Assembly (NCBI RefSeq): GCF_000325665.1
Contig: NC_019908.1
Span: 496,001 to 560,000, forward strand
DNA length: 64,000 nucleotides
DNA from: Brachyspira pilosicoli P43/6/78
Lineage (GTDB): Bacteria; Spirochaetota; Brachyspiria; Brachyspirales; Brachyspiraceae
Direction of reading: 5' to 3'
Shown here: one piece after another, positions 36,407-45,828 of the stretch
Numbering within the stretch: the stretch's first letter is position 1
Layout of the letters: each line of letters starts with the position of its first letter
Program-made: the position numbers and the translations under genes
Notes under the pieces: model-generated
The model's database searches: none
What the model was told of the DNA's origin: nothing
The model's input: only the letters and a program-made list of their open reading frames with translations

Positions 36407-36826
36407 TTAGTTTTTGATATAGTCAAAATAATGATTAAATAGCGAATAAATTATATATTCACTGTATCCTCTAACATTTTTATTTTTATCAAGAACATCA
36501 TCTAAAAAATTAAAACTATTTTCATCTGGATTTTCTAAATAGTATAATTTCTCTTTAGATATACTATTTTCTTTTTTGAGTGTTCTTATTAAAGAAAGTT
36601 CTTTCTTTTTATTTCTATTATCTTCTCTGCTAGCATAATAAGAAAGCAGTCTTTTACTTAGATTTTCAAATACGATTTTATTATATATAACAGCTCTCCT
36701 CACATCCATATCAATACTTCCGTCAAAATTATTTAACTCACTATCGAATAAACTAATAGATATAGCAGAACGAATATCAGCAAACACTGCCTTTTCTTCT
36801 TTTATCATAAATTTTTTATTAGACAT
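36407..36826 (-). CDS. Hypothetical protein, 139 residues
   Basis: A soluble, charged, mostly helical protein without signal peptide, membrane segment or recognised motif. It ends in an aromatic-rich stretch (YIIYSLFNHYFDYIKN). It lies between the repeat protein and the cstA terminator, on the same strand as both. Coding is supported by a clean start with an AAAGAG SD, full-length reading and codon use like the neighbours. Confidence 0.6.
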   Translation of the reverse strand: MSNKKFMIKEEKAVFADIRSAISISLFDSELNNFDGSIDMDVRRAVIYNKIVFENLSKRLLSYYASREDNRNKKKELSLIRTLKKENSISKEKLYYLENPDENSFNFLDDVLDKNKNVRGYSEYIIYSLFNHYFDYIKN

Positions 36827-36907
36827 AAAACACTACTCTTTAAATTAAAATATTTTTTTTAATTATCGACAAGAGTAAAATTTAGATTAGAGTAAAATTT
36901 AATACAA

Positions 36908-36938
36908 TAAAAAACCCGCCTCCATTGAAGAAAGCGGG
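36908..36938 (-). terminator. Terminator of cstA
   Basis: GCGGG (36934-36938) / CCCGC (36915-36919), extended by partial pairing, then an A run on the plus strand (T run on the minus strand, 36908-36914). It lies just beyond the leftward cstA stop. Confidence 0.8.
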
Positions 36939-36965
36939 CATTAATATCAACTAAATGATTTTTTA

Positions 36966-38627
36966 TTATTTGTTTTTGATAGGGTCATTAGGATTAACAA
37001 CACCGTCTTTAGGTAATTTTCTAGCCCATTGACCAGTGATGAATAATTCTATAACAGCCAATATAATCATTACGATAGCAATACAAGCTAATACATAGCC
37101 GTCGAAAGTAGCTTTTTTGAAGTTTGTATATACAACTAAACATAAAGCAGAAAGTGTAACAGCAAACATAAATACTAAAGGTATAACGTTTTCCCAAGAA
37201 GTTCTGCCTTGACGATTTTTAATCCAAGCAGCAACAGCAAGTAATGATAAACCAGCTAATAATTGGTTAGCACTACCAAATATAGGCCATATTCTAGTAT
37301 ATCCATAAAGAGTAAATCCTAAAGATATAAGAACTGTAATAGCAGTAGCAATATAAGGATTAGTAAGTATAGTTTTATGTACTTTACCATCAGCAGCAGT
37401 ATATTCACCTAATTCCTGTATCAAATATCTTCCAATACGAGTAGCACTGTCTAAAGAAGTAAGTGCAAAAGAAGCAAAAGCCAAAGTAACAAAAGTTTGA
37501 CCTATTCCAAGAGGTACGCCAAAAGAAGTCATGAAAGTAGCAACACCTAAAGCAAATCTAGCAGCAGGAGTACCAGTACTTTCTATAGCAGCAACACTCA
37601 TTAAAGCAACTATAGCAACTACACCTTCTATAAGCATAGCACCATAACCTACTAATTTAGCATCTTTTTCACTGTTAAGCTGTTTAGAGCTAGTACCAGA
37701 ACTTACAAGTGAATGGAAACCAGATATAGCACCGCAAGCTACTGTAATAAATAGAATAGGGAATAAATAGTTGCCTTCACTAGGAGTAAAGCTTGTAAAT
37801 ACAGGAGCAGTTACAGCAGGACGCATTATAACTAAACCTAATACACCGCCTATAATCATAGCATAGAGTAGGAAAGAAGATAAATAGTCTCTAGGCTGTA
37901 ATAATATCCAAACAGGCATTAAAGAAGCTAATATAATGTATATAGTCAATATAACTTGCCAAGGAGTTTTCTCTAAAGCAAGGAATGGGAATCTATCAGA
38001 AATAAATATAATAGCAGCCAATAATACAACACCTATTATTGTAGAAAGAGCAACATTAACTCCTCTTCTGTATACTAAGAAACCAAATAATAAAGCCAAA
38101 GCGATAAATAACATACTAGCAGTACCAGCAGCAGCAGATTCTCTGTAAGTATCAACGTTTACAGCAAATGTGCTTGCAGTGATGTCTAGGAATGCAGCCA
38201 CTACCAAACAAATAGTAATGAATGCATAAAGAGTAAACATTATTTTACCTTTTTGACCAACATTGTGTCTGATAACTTCACCGATAGATTTACCTTCATG
38301 TCTTAGAGAAGCAATTAAAGAACCGTAGTCATGCACTCCGCCAAAGAATATACATCCGAAGATAATCCATAAATATACAGGAAGCCAACCAAACATAGTT
38401 GCAATAATAGGACCTGTAATAGGACCAGCACCTGCTATAGAAGAAAAGTGGTGACCTAATAATACTTTAGCATCAGTAGGTACATAGTCTCTTCCATCTT
38501 TTAAAGTATGTGCAGGAGTTTGTCTTGAAGGATCAACACCCCATTTTTTAGCTAAATATGAACCATAGGTTACATAAGCTACAAAAAAGGCTATCATTCC
38601 AATGATTAATAATAGAAAAGCATTCAT
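36966..38627 (-). CDS. cstA: Carbon starvation protein CstA family (pyruvate/peptide transporter)
   Basis: Polytopic membrane protein of 553 residues with about 14-16 helices, spanning both CstA Pfam halves: an early HHFSSIAGAGPITGPIIA, later FHSLVSSGTSSKQL and then FGSANQLLAGLSLL. CstA proteins import pyruvate or peptides during carbon limitation. A good SD (AGGAG) precedes the start and a strong terminator follows. No regulator of the LytTR/BtsSR type is adjacent, so control is unclear. Confidence 0.9.
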   Translation of the reverse strand: MNAFLLLIIGMIAFFVAYVTYGSYLAKKWGVDPSRQTPAHTLKDGRDYVPTDAKVLLGHHFSSIAGAGPITGPIIATMFGWLPVYLWIIFGCIFFGGVHDYGSLIASLRHEGKSIGEVIRHNVGQKGKIMFTLYAFITICLVVAAFLDITASTFAVNVDTYRESAAAGTASMLFIALALLFGFLVYRRGVNVALSTIIGVVLLAAIIFISDRFPFLALEKTPWQVILTIYIILASLMPVWILLQPRDYLSSFLLYAMIIGGVLGLVIMRPAVTAPVFTSFTPSEGNYLFPILFITVACGAISGFHSLVSSGTSSKQLNSEKDAKLVGYGAMLIEGVVAIVALMSVAAIESTGTPAARFALGVATFMTSFGVPLGIGQTFVTLAFASFALTSLDSATRIGRYLIQELGEYTAADGKVHKTILTNPYIATAITVLISLGFTLYGYTRIWPIFGSANQLLAGLSLLAVAAWIKNRQGRTSWENVIPLVFMFAVTLSALCLVVYTNFKKATFDGYVLACIAIVMIILAVIELFITGQWARKLPKDGVVNPNDPIKNK

Positions 38628-38651
38628 AAAATCTCCTTAATTAATTTTATA

Positions 38652-39176
38652 TTAAAAATCCAAAAGAAGGTTTTTTAATTCCTTTTTTCTCATTTTTGGT
38701 AAATAGACGCTTTTATCTTTTATAGATACTATTGCATATTCTGTTTCAGACCAACCATGAAACGATAATTTATAACTTACTCTATAAAAGAATTTTTTTA
38801 CTATTTTTTCCCATTCTTTTTCTAAAGAAATATCAGTTATAATAATACCTGTGATGATACTTCTTTTATGAAATTTATTAGGGTTTGAAAGAATTGGTGT
38901 TAATCTAACCAACATATCTTGAAATTCTTCTATATTCTCTAAAGTGCAGTTCTTTATAAAACGAACAAGCATATGTTCAAATACAGAATATCCTTCATAA
39001 ACTGTAGATGTAGTAATAAAGGATTTAAAAAAATCATTTCTATGAAAAGCATAGAGATCAAAATATTCATTTTCTTTATTAATTTGATATTCTAAGTCAA
39101 AATGTCTCATTAATTTTTCTGACAAAGAAAATATATATTTTTTTACCTCTTCGTTATCAATATTTAATCTAGCCAT
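38652..39176 (-). CDS. Hypothetical cytoplasmic protein
   Basis: About 174 residues, soluble, with no signal peptide and no recognised domain. It begins MARLNIDNEEVKKYIFSLSE and contains several aromatic patches (YDLYAFHRNDFF-like). The ORF allows a GTG start four codons upstream (39188); ATG 39176 has the better spacing to GTGAG. It precedes cstA by 24 nt in the same direction, so co-transcription is likely. Function unknown. Confidence 0.55.
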   Translation of the reverse strand: MARLNIDNEEVKKYIFSLSEKLMRHFDLEYQINKENEYFDLYAFHRNDFFKSFITTSTVYEGYSVFEHMLVRFIKNCTLENIEEFQDMLVRLTPILSNPNKFHKRSIITGIIITDISLEKEWEKIVKKFFYRVSYKLSFHGWSETEYAIVSIKDKSVYLPKMRKKELKNLLLDF

Positions 39177-39320
39177 ATACAAACTCACAAATTACAACTA
39201 TAAGTATATAAAAAATAATTAACCTGTCAAGTTATTGTATGAAGTAATGAGAATTTTTTAACAAAAAAATATCTATTTTTTTATAAAAAAATATTATTTA
39301 TTAGAAAATATTATTATTTG

Positions 39321-40211
39321 TTAGAAAATATAATAAAAATCATCTCTTGGAATATTATTTCCTATGAGTTTTTTATCAAAATTGTATATGAAATTATAAT
39401 AATTATTTAATTTTATTTTCATGTTTTCATCATTATAAAAAGTAATACCAATTCTATCTATACCATAAGAAACAGCTTTGGCGTTAATTAATATAGAAGT
39501 TTGTTTAATTAAAGATTCTATTTTTTCTTTGTTATTTAAAATATACTCACTAGATTTTTTATATTCATTTAATATTTCTTTTAATAAATCATTATTGTTT
39601 TCTATAAAACTTTGTTTTGCAATAAGCACAGCAACAGGGTAGGGGGTAATATATTTTGAAATATCAACTATTATATTTATGTCTTTATTTTCCAATAAGG
39701 CTGAAGATAAAAAAGGCTCTGGAAGTATAGCAATATCAACTTTTTTAGATGCTAATGCTTTTGATAAATCTAAATTGCCAAGAGAATAATTTATATTTGC
39801 TCCTTTTATATTTTGATTTTTTATTAAATATTGAAGCATTAAATCTGGAGTTGATAATTTTAATCCGCAGTAAATAGTTTTATTTTTTAAATCATCTATG
39901 TTTTTTATATTTTTATCACTTGAAACTATAAACATTTTTGTTTCGGAAACAACAGCTACGGCCTTGTAATCTAATCCTCTATTATATATTATAGAAGCCA
40001 TATTCGCAGGGACAGCAGCAATATCAACTTCACCTTTTATTATAGAAGCCAATATATTATTAGGAGAGTTTATAATACTTATATTGATTTTTTTATAATC
40101 ATTAATCATCTTTACAGCACCTATTGCCGTAGGTCCATTTAATAAACTCATTTCAAAAGAATACAAACTAAAAGAGATTAAAAAAAATAAAATAACAAAT
40201 ATTTTTCTCAT
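39321..40211 (-). CDS. NMT1/SsuA-like substrate-binding protein
   Basis: 296 residues: a signal peptide (about 18), then a periplasmic-binding fold of the NMT1/THI5 or SsuA type, with GPTAIGAVKMI, IIKGEVDIAAVPANMASI and the LPEPFLSSAL switch typical of thiamine-precursor, nitrate or sulfonate binders. No lipobox Cys. The ATPase and permease of the system are not in the window, so the ligand stays unknown. It starts 8 nt after the nadD stop, so the two are likely co-transcribed. Confidence 0.78.
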   Translation of the reverse strand: MRKIFVILFFLISFSLYSFEMSLLNGPTAIGAVKMINDYKKINISIINSPNNILASIIKGEVDIAAVPANMASIIYNRGLDYKAVAVVSETKMFIVSSDKNIKNIDDLKNKTIYCGLKLSTPDLMLQYLIKNQNIKGANINYSLGNLDLSKALASKKVDIAILPEPFLSSALLENKDINIIVDISKYITPYPVAVLIAKQSFIENNNDLLKEILNEYKKSSEYILNNKEKIESLIKQTSILINAKAVSYGIDRIGITFYNDENMKIKLNNYYNFIYNFDKKLIGNNIPRDDFYYIF

Positions 40212-40218
40212 GATATAC

Positions 40219-40800
40219 CTATAAATATAAATTATTTTCTTTTATATAATTATACACTTTGTCTTTTAAGAAATACCTAAAAGCACCATTATTTTTTATT
40301 CTCTCTCTAATTAAACTAGATGAAATATCTATTCTTGGAGCTATTATAGTTTTTATATTATATTTTTCTATATTATCGCTGATTAAGTTTTTGTTATCAT
40401 CTCTATTAAGAACTACAATATTAGATAAATTAGATATTTTTTCAGGCTCTCTCCATTTATCAAAATCTTTCACCAAGTCAGCACCTATTATAAGAATTGG
40501 TTTATCTTCAAACTTGTAATTATTATAAATATATTCTAAAGTTTTTATCGTATAAGACACACAATCATTTTTTATCTCATAATCATCTAATATAAAGTTG
40601 TCATTATCTTCTATAGACAATTTTAACATATTAATTCTGTCATCATCAGAAACTTTGCCGCTTATGCTTTTATGCGGAGGTATTTTACTTGGAATGAATA
40701 ATATTTTATCGCATTTAAGTTCATGCTGTATAGTATCAGCCAATATTAAATGCCCCAAATGAGGAGGGTCAAAACTTCCGCCTAGTATTGCAATCTTCAT
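40219..40800 (-). CDS. nadD: Nicotinate-mononucleotide adenylyltransferase
   Basis: Joins NaMN and ATP to make NaAD in NAD synthesis. The nucleotidyltransferase motif GGSFDPPHLGHL is at 7-18, PPHK near 43 and the ISSSLIRERI motif near the end; 193 residues, usual length. The start is ATG 40800 (MKIAILGGS). It precedes the substrate-binding protein gene. Confidence 0.94.
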   Translation of the reverse strand: MKIAILGGSFDPPHLGHLILADTIQHELKCDKILFIPSKIPPHKSISGKVSDDDRINMLKLSIEDNDNFILDDYEIKNDCVSYTIKTLEYIYNNYKFEDKPILIIGADLVKDFDKWREPEKISNLSNIVVLNRDDNKNLISDNIEKYNIKTIIAPRIDISSSLIRERIKNNGAFRYFLKDKVYNYIKENNLYL

Positions 40801-40903
40801 AAACACTACGACACTGCCAAATAGAATTATATTAAAAGTTTAATTGTTAAATAATAATTTGCAAGCATATTTTTTATTTATATAGCTAAACAATTATATT
40901 TTG

Positions 40904-42115
40904 TTAATATGTATAATAAACTTCTTTTCCAAAACCTTCATGAAACTTTCCGTTATTATAAACTACATTTCCTCTCACTATAGTAGTTATAACTTTGCCG
41001 CCTCTTTTAAATCCTATATATGGAGACCAAGAAGCTTTTGTAATTATATCTTTATCTTCTATAATGGATTCATCATTCAAATCTGCTATTACAAAATCAG
41101 CATCAAATCCTTCTTTTAATAGGCCTTTGTTTTTTATGCCGAATATTTTAGCAGTATTTTCGCTCATAATTTTTGTCAGAAGTTTTATATTTATAGTAGA
41201 GTCTTTTACTTTTTTTAACATTAGTTCCAATGAATGCTCTATAGAAGGTATTCCGAAAGTAAGTTTTTCCAATTTCTCACTTAATAAATGCGGTGCATGG
41301 TCTGTTCCTATAGTGTCTATTGTACCGTCTAATATAGCATTCCATAATGCATCATTGTCTGATTTCTCTCTAAGCTCTGGTTTCATTCTAAGAAGCATTT
41401 TGCTTTTATCATTTTTATTAACATCTTCAGTATTCAAAAATAAGTGGTGTGGGGTAGCTTCACCATAAATTATCATACCAGAATCTTTTGCTTTTTTAAG
41501 AGAATTAATTTCACTTTCTAATGATAAATGACATAAATATAACGGAGTATTTGTTTGTTTTGCTATATTTATTGCCTTATCAACCATTTTCTCTTCTGCA
41601 TGTACTGTAACAATTTTTGAAGCTTCAAATAACTTATATAAAATTTTATCATCTTCAACAAGCATGTTTCCAGTAGAAGCATTAAAGAAAATTTTTGTAG
41701 AAGCAGCTTTGTTTATAATTTGTTTTATATCTTCAGTGTTATCAGCCTTACTTCCTCCAAAATGAAAACCATAATCAACATATGACTTGCCAATCATCAT
41801 ATTCTTTTTTTCTTCTAAGCTTTCTTTGGTTATGGTGTTTGGAATGGTGTTAGGCATATCCAAGAATGTTGTAACACCGCCTCTTGCTGCAGCTTTACTT
41901 CCAGAAGAAAAATCCTCTTTATGTGTAAGCCCAGGGTCTCTCATATGAGCATGAGGGTCTATTATACCTGATAAAACATGATTATAATTGGCATCTATTA
42001 TATTACTGTCTTTATAGATTTCAAAATTATTATCAAAATCTATTTTTTTTATCTTTTCATTTTCTATAATAATAGATACTATATTATTTTCTATTTTGGC
42101 ATTCTTTATTATCAT
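40904..42115 (-). CDS. pyrC: Dihydroorotase
   Basis: Cyclises carbamoyl aspartate to dihydroorotate. The Zn motif DPHAHMRDPG is at 53-62, a FHFGGSKAD lies in place of another metal-site region, HAEE follows and TDHAPH marks the catalytic Asp region. 403 residues, the type I size. Its start overlaps the pyrB stop by 4 nt (ATGA), so the pair is translationally coupled and controlled by the pyr attenuator upstream. Confidence 0.92.
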   Translation of the reverse strand: MIIKNAKIENNIVSIIIENEKIKKIDFDNNFEIYKDSNIIDANYNHVLSGIIDPHAHMRDPGLTHKEDFSSGSKAAARGGVTTFLDMPNTIPNTITKESLEEKKNMMIGKSYVDYGFHFGGSKADNTEDIKQIINKAASTKIFFNASTGNMLVEDDKILYKLFEASKIVTVHAEEKMVDKAINIAKQTNTPLYLCHLSLESEINSLKKAKDSGMIIYGEATPHHLFLNTEDVNKNDKSKMLLRMKPELREKSDNDALWNAILDGTIDTIGTDHAPHLLSEKLEKLTFGIPSIEHSLELMLKKVKDSTINIKLLTKIMSENTAKIFGIKNKGLLKEGFDADFVIADLNDESIIEDKDIITKASWSPYIGFKRGGKVITTIVRGNVVYNNGKFHEGFGKEVYYTY

Positions 42116-43191
42116 TTTGTTATCTCTTTATTACAATAATAACAAAAATCTCCATAACTTCTTCTAGCAACTTTATTTTTTGTCTCTTCAAAATGAGTAA
42201 CACATTTTTTATTTTGACAAACAATTTCTTTATTTTCTATTAATTCATAATCTTTTTCTTTTTTCTTAGCAGTGCTTTCTACTATACCAGTAGCCAAAGA
42301 TAACATAGCCATTCTTGTAGGAACACCATTTTTAGCTTGTATAAAATATTTAGCATATTTTGTATCATCTAAATCAATACTAATCTCATCAACTCTAGGA
42401 AGCGGATGCATTATAATCATATCTTCTTTGCATTTTCCTACTATTGTAGATTTTGAAATATTGAATGCATGTTTTACTTTTTCGTAGTCTTCTATATTTT
42501 CAAAACGTTCTCTTTGTATTCTTGTCATATATAAACAATCAATTTCTTTTAGTATTTCTTCGTAATTATTGCCTTTATGATATTTTATTCCAGCATTGTC
42601 TAATTCTTTTAATATATAATCAGGAATCTGAATAATATCAGGAGAAATATAATAAAACTCTCCATTAAACATTTTTAAAGCTTTTGAAAGAGAGTGAACA
42701 GTTCTTCCATATTTAGTATCTCCTACAAATGCTATTTTTTTATTTTCAATACTTCCTAATTCATCTTTTAAAGTGTATAAATCAAGTAATGTTTGACTAG
42801 GGTGTTCATTAGAGCCATCGCCTGCATTAATTACAGGGCAATCAGTAACTTCTTCAGCAAACTTAGCAGCACCGTCTATAGGGTGTCTCATAACTATTAC
42901 ATCAGAATATGCTGAAACCATTATTATTGTGTCTCTTAAAGATTCTCCTTTTTTTATAGAAGAAACATCAGGGTTATCAAAACCTATAACATCTAAACCC
43001 ATTTTATATGCTGCCGAATTAAAAGAAAGTCTAGTTCTTGTTGAAGGCTCAAAGAAAAGGCTTGTCATTATCATTCCATCCATCATTTTTCTTCTTTCCA
43101 TATTTGGAGTATTATCTAGTCTTTTAGCAACATCTAATACTTCCAAAATTTCTTCTTTTGACATTTCTTTAATACCTATAAAATTTTTCAT
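42112..43191 (-). CDS. pyrB: Aspartate carbamoyltransferase with fused PyrI-type zinc domain
   Basis: Condenses carbamoyl phosphate with aspartate. The PSTRTRLSF carbamoyl-phosphate site (49-57), HPSQTLLDLYT and the HPLPRVDEI stretch are present. Residues 323-359 are not part of normal PyrB: Cys325, Cys330, Cys350 and Cys353 form a CX4C-X19-CX2C zinc ribbon similar to the C-terminus of the regulatory chain PyrI. The nucleotide-binding half of PyrI is absent. Fused catalytic/regulatory chains are known, for example in Thermotoga. Downstream of a leader-peptide attenuator. Confidence 0.93.
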   Translation of the reverse strand: MKNFIGIKEMSKEEILEVLDVAKRLDNTPNMERRKMMDGMIMTSLFFEPSTRTRLSFNSAAYKMGLDVIGFDNPDVSSIKKGESLRDTIIMVSAYSDVIVMRHPIDGAAKFAEEVTDCPVINAGDGSNEHPSQTLLDLYTLKDELGSIENKKIAFVGDTKYGRTVHSLSKALKMFNGEFYYISPDIIQIPDYILKELDNAGIKYHKGNNYEEILKEIDCLYMTRIQRERFENIEDYEKVKHAFNISKSTIVGKCKEDMIIMHPLPRVDEISIDLDDTKYAKYFIQAKNGVPTRMAMLSLATGIVESTAKKKEKDYELIENKEIVCQNKKCVTHFEETKNKVARRSYGDFCYYCNKEITK

Positions 43192-43209
43192 CTTAACATC
43201 CCTTAATAA

Positions 43210-43353
43210 TTATTTGTTTTTACAGCATAAAAAAAAGGGAATAAAATCACTAATAGCAATTTTATTCCCTTTTAAAAATTCTGCATTTGTTAATTTAAAC
43301 AAACATAGAAAATACGATAATAAATAAAATAAGTTTTTTATTATACCATTCAT
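43210..43353 (-). CDS. pyrL-like leader peptide through the attenuator
   Basis: A 47-codon ORF, too short for the usual cut-offs, with a good SD (AGGA, 6 nt before ATG 43353) and a normal stop 18 nt before pyrB. It begins MNGIIKNLFYLLSYFLCLFK and is full of Phe and Leu codons made of U. It reads straight through the terminator hairpin (IAISDFIPFFLCC lies on the 3' arm and U tract). This is the arrangement of the E. coli pyrBI leader, where a ribosome close behind a UTP-starved polymerase breaks the terminator. Coding status is inferred from layout, not from homology. Confidence 0.7.
   Translation of the reverse strand: MNGIIKNLFYLLSYFLCLFKLTNAEFLKGNKIAISDFIPFFLCCKNK
43229..43273 (-). terminator. 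pyrB attenuator (intrinsic terminator)
   Basis: A perfect 15-bp stem ATTTTATTCCCTTTT / AAAAGGGAATAAAAT (43259-43273 and 43233-43247) with an 11-nt loop, then eight U on the minus strand (43229-43236). It sits in the pyr leader, 38 nt before pyrB, so transcription of pyrBC must pass it. Confidence 0.88.
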
Positions 43354-43383
43354 AATATTTCCTACACTGTATAAATTGGATTA

Positions 43384-43411
43384 ATTATATATTAAAATAA
43401 AAAAAAATCAA
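43384..43411 (-). promoter_or_regulatory. Promoter of the pyr leader
   Basis: TTGATT (43406-43411) and a perfect TATAAT (43384-43389) on the minus strand with 16 bp between. Transcription would begin around 43377, giving a leader of about 185 nt. Confidence 0.55.
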
Positions 43412-43530
43412 TATATAAAAAATCTTTTTTAGTAGGGTAGATTAAAAAAATTAAAAACTAATTATACTATTTACTTTAAAATATAATATATTATACTAAT
43501 TAACTATATTAATTATATAAAATTTAAATT

Positions 43531-44098
43531 ATGTTTAAGAAGATAATAATATATTCAATTTTTACTGTTTTAATTTATAGTACATCTAGTGCTAAATTAT
43601 TTTCATATTTCCCAACAGATTCAGCATTGGGCTTCTTCTTTAAGATTTAGTTTTCCTCTTCAAGCTTCATTAGGAGTAACAGGAAAGTTTGAAGGAATAC
43701 CTTTTATGTTTGGAGGTATATTGAATATTGGTATATCTAGTAAAGGTGCATCTTGGTTTGGTTTTAGTGCCAGTGCCGATTGGTGGGGATATACAACTAG
43801 ATTGGGACAATTAGGTGATTCTGATGTAATGTTGTATTTAGGTCCTGGTGTAGAAGCTATTTTTAATTTTGCAGCTAAGTATGTCAATATAGAAGCTGAT
43901 TTTAGAATACCAGTTGGAGTATCATTTATAGTAAAAGAAGATTGGGAAATATTTTTGCAATTAACTCCTGCATTAAATGTTATATCAGTAGGAACTAGAG
44001 GGTTTGCAACATTTGGCTGGTATCCGGAAAGCAGCGGTTGGGCTTTTGGCGATTTCTTTAGGTTTTATGGTGATTTTGGCTTTAGGTATTGGTTCTAA
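43531..44098 (+). pseudogene. Outer-membrane beta-barrel protein, frameshifted near its start
   Basis: The frame from ATG 43531 gives a signal peptide (MFKKIIIYSIFTVLIYS) but stops at 43650. The rest of the protein, from about 43589, runs in the next frame to 44098 with alternating hydrophobic strands (FSFPLQASLGVTG, GDFGFRYWF) and a C-terminal Phe typical of barrels inserted by BamA. A single extra base between about 43585 and 43605 (a T4 run is one candidate) explains both. About 188 residues in all. No family name can be given. Confidence 0.65.
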
Positions 44099-44261
44099 TA
44101 GCGTATGGAAGTTTATTTTAGGATAAAATATATCTTCCGATAATGTATATTATGTTAACTAGTGTATGTGCTTTTTTATTAGAGTTTATACGGCTATATA
44201 TGAATTATTGTTACTCTTAATTCTATATGATATTTTTAATATTTTACTTTACAAAAGATTA

Positions 44262-44290
44262 TTGACAAAAGATTATTCATAAATTATCAT
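44262..44290 (+). promoter_or_regulatory. Promoter of glmM
   Basis: A perfect TTGACA (44262-44267) and TATCAT (44285-44290) with 17 bp between, about 50 bp upstream of the glmM start. The rest of the 44099-44339 gap shows no other signal. Confidence 0.55.
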
Positions 44291-44339
44291 ATTTAGAAAG
44301 TTGATTAAAAAATATAATAAAATTGGAGTTTAATAGAAT

Positions 44340-45707
44340 ATGCCAACTTTAAAAACAAGTATATCAGGAATTAGAGGAATTATTGGAGATGGTTTAGATA
44401 TAAGTACTATAGTAGATTATACTTCTGCATTTGCATCTCTTTTTCCAAAGAAAGCAAAAATCTTAGTAGCAAGAGATACAAGAATAACAGGAGAATCTAT
44501 ATTAAATGCTGTTGTAGCTACATTAATGGCATCTGGAATAAATGTAATAGATATAGGAATAACACCAACACCAACTGCGTTATATATGGTAGAAAAATTA
44601 AAAATACATGGCGGAATCATGATATCTGCAAGTCATAATCCTATAGAATGGAATGCATTAAAGCTTATAGGTAAAGGCGGACATTTTTTAGATGAGAAGG
44701 CTGTTAATGAACTTATGAAGCTTTATGATAAAAAGGCTAAAAGATTTGTTAAGGCATTAGAGACTGGAACTTATCAAAAAATAGATAATGCCATAGAAGA
44801 ACATATAAAACGTATTTTAAGATTTATAAATGTTGAAAAGATTAAAAAAGCAAATTTTAAAGTTGCTTGTGATTATGTTAATGGAACAGGATTATTTGCT
44901 ACTCCTCCATTACTTAAAGCATTAGGAGTTAAAGAAGTTTCTATAAATAAAGAACATACTGGTAAATTTGCTCATGTTGCTGAGCCTTCTGCTACAAGCA
45001 TGAAAAGTTTATCTGAGTTAGTAAAGAAAAACAAAGTAAATATAGGATTCACTCAAGACCCTGATGCTGACAGACTTGCTTTAGTATTAGATGACGGTAC
45101 TATAATAAGCGAAGAGTATACTTTAGCTTTATGTGCTAAATATTTATGGTTGTCTGGAAAAGGAAATGCTGCTGTGAATTTATCTACTTCTAGAATGATA
45201 GATGATTTAGCTAAAGAGAAAGGGTATTCAGTTGACCGCACAAAAATTGGTGAGATAAATGTTTCTTCTCATATTGTGAAAAATAAATTATATTTTGGAG
45301 GCGAAGGAAACGGAGGTATAATAGTGCCTGCTGTAACTCCTGGAAGAGATTCGCTTTTAGGTATTGCTTTAATATTAGAATTAATGGCTACTACTGGAAA
45401 AACTATAAAAGAATTAGTTAATGAAATACCAAAATATGAAATAGTAAAAGAGAAATTAGAAGTTTCAAAAATTGATGAGAATAATTTCTTAAAGCAAATA
45501 AAAGAAAAATACAACAAAGCTAAAATTACAACTATAGACGGAATAAAAATAGATTTAGAAGACTCTTGGCTTCATGTTCGTTCATCAAACACTGAACCTA
45601 TAGTTCGTATTATTGCTGAGGCAAAAACTAAAAAAGAAGCTAAGGAGTTAATTTCTATAGCTATTAATATGATAAAGGATAATAATAAACCTAAAAAAAC
45701 TAAATAA
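44340..45707 (+). CDS. glmM: Phosphoglucosamine mutase / phosphohexomutase
   Basis: 455 residues of the alpha-D-phosphohexomutase superfamily. The catalytic Ser is in ISASHNPIEWNA (about 98-109), the metal loop is QDPDADRLAL and the sugar-phosphate loop is VRSSNTEPIVRI. GlmM turns GlcN-6-P into GlcN-1-P for UDP-GlcNAc and peptidoglycan. The substrate class cannot be fixed by eye; a phosphomannomutase/phosphoglucomutase role is possible. Confidence 0.85.
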   Translation: MPTLKTSISGIRGIIGDGLDISTIVDYTSAFASLFPKKAKILVARDTRITGESILNAVVATLMASGINVIDIGITPTPTALYMVEKLKIHGGIMISASHNPIEWNALKLIGKGGHFLDEKAVNELMKLYDKKAKRFVKALETGTYQKIDNAIEEHIKRILRFINVEKIKKANFKVACDYVNGTGLFATPPLLKALGVKEVSINKEHTGKFAHVAEPSATSMKSLSELVKKNKVNIGFTQDPDADRLALVLDDGTIISEEYTLALCAKYLWLSGKGNAAVNLSTSRMIDDLAKEKGYSVDRTKIGEINVSSHIVKNKLYFGGEGNGGIIVPAVTPGRDSLLGIALILELMATTGKTIKELVNEIPKYEIVKEKLEVSKIDENNFLKQIKEKYNKAKITTIDGIKIDLEDSWLHVRSSNTEPIVRIIAEAKTKKEAKELISIAINMIKDNNKPKKTK

Positions 45708-45828
45708 AAAAACTTTCTTCTACCCTACTCTATTATGTTTTTTTATTTATTATGTAATTTATATTTTTACAAATTATAAAAAATAGTTTTATTATTATAA
45801 CAGAAAAATAAATTGGAGATAAACTACG

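Noticed and set aside
40995-41468. Plus-strand ORF inside pyrC
   Set aside because: Antisense of a clear dihydroorotase; no SD or homology seen.
42929-43327. Plus-strand ORF opposite pyrB and the leader
   Set aside because: Antisense of pyrB; the minus-strand leader ORF has the SD and position that make sense.
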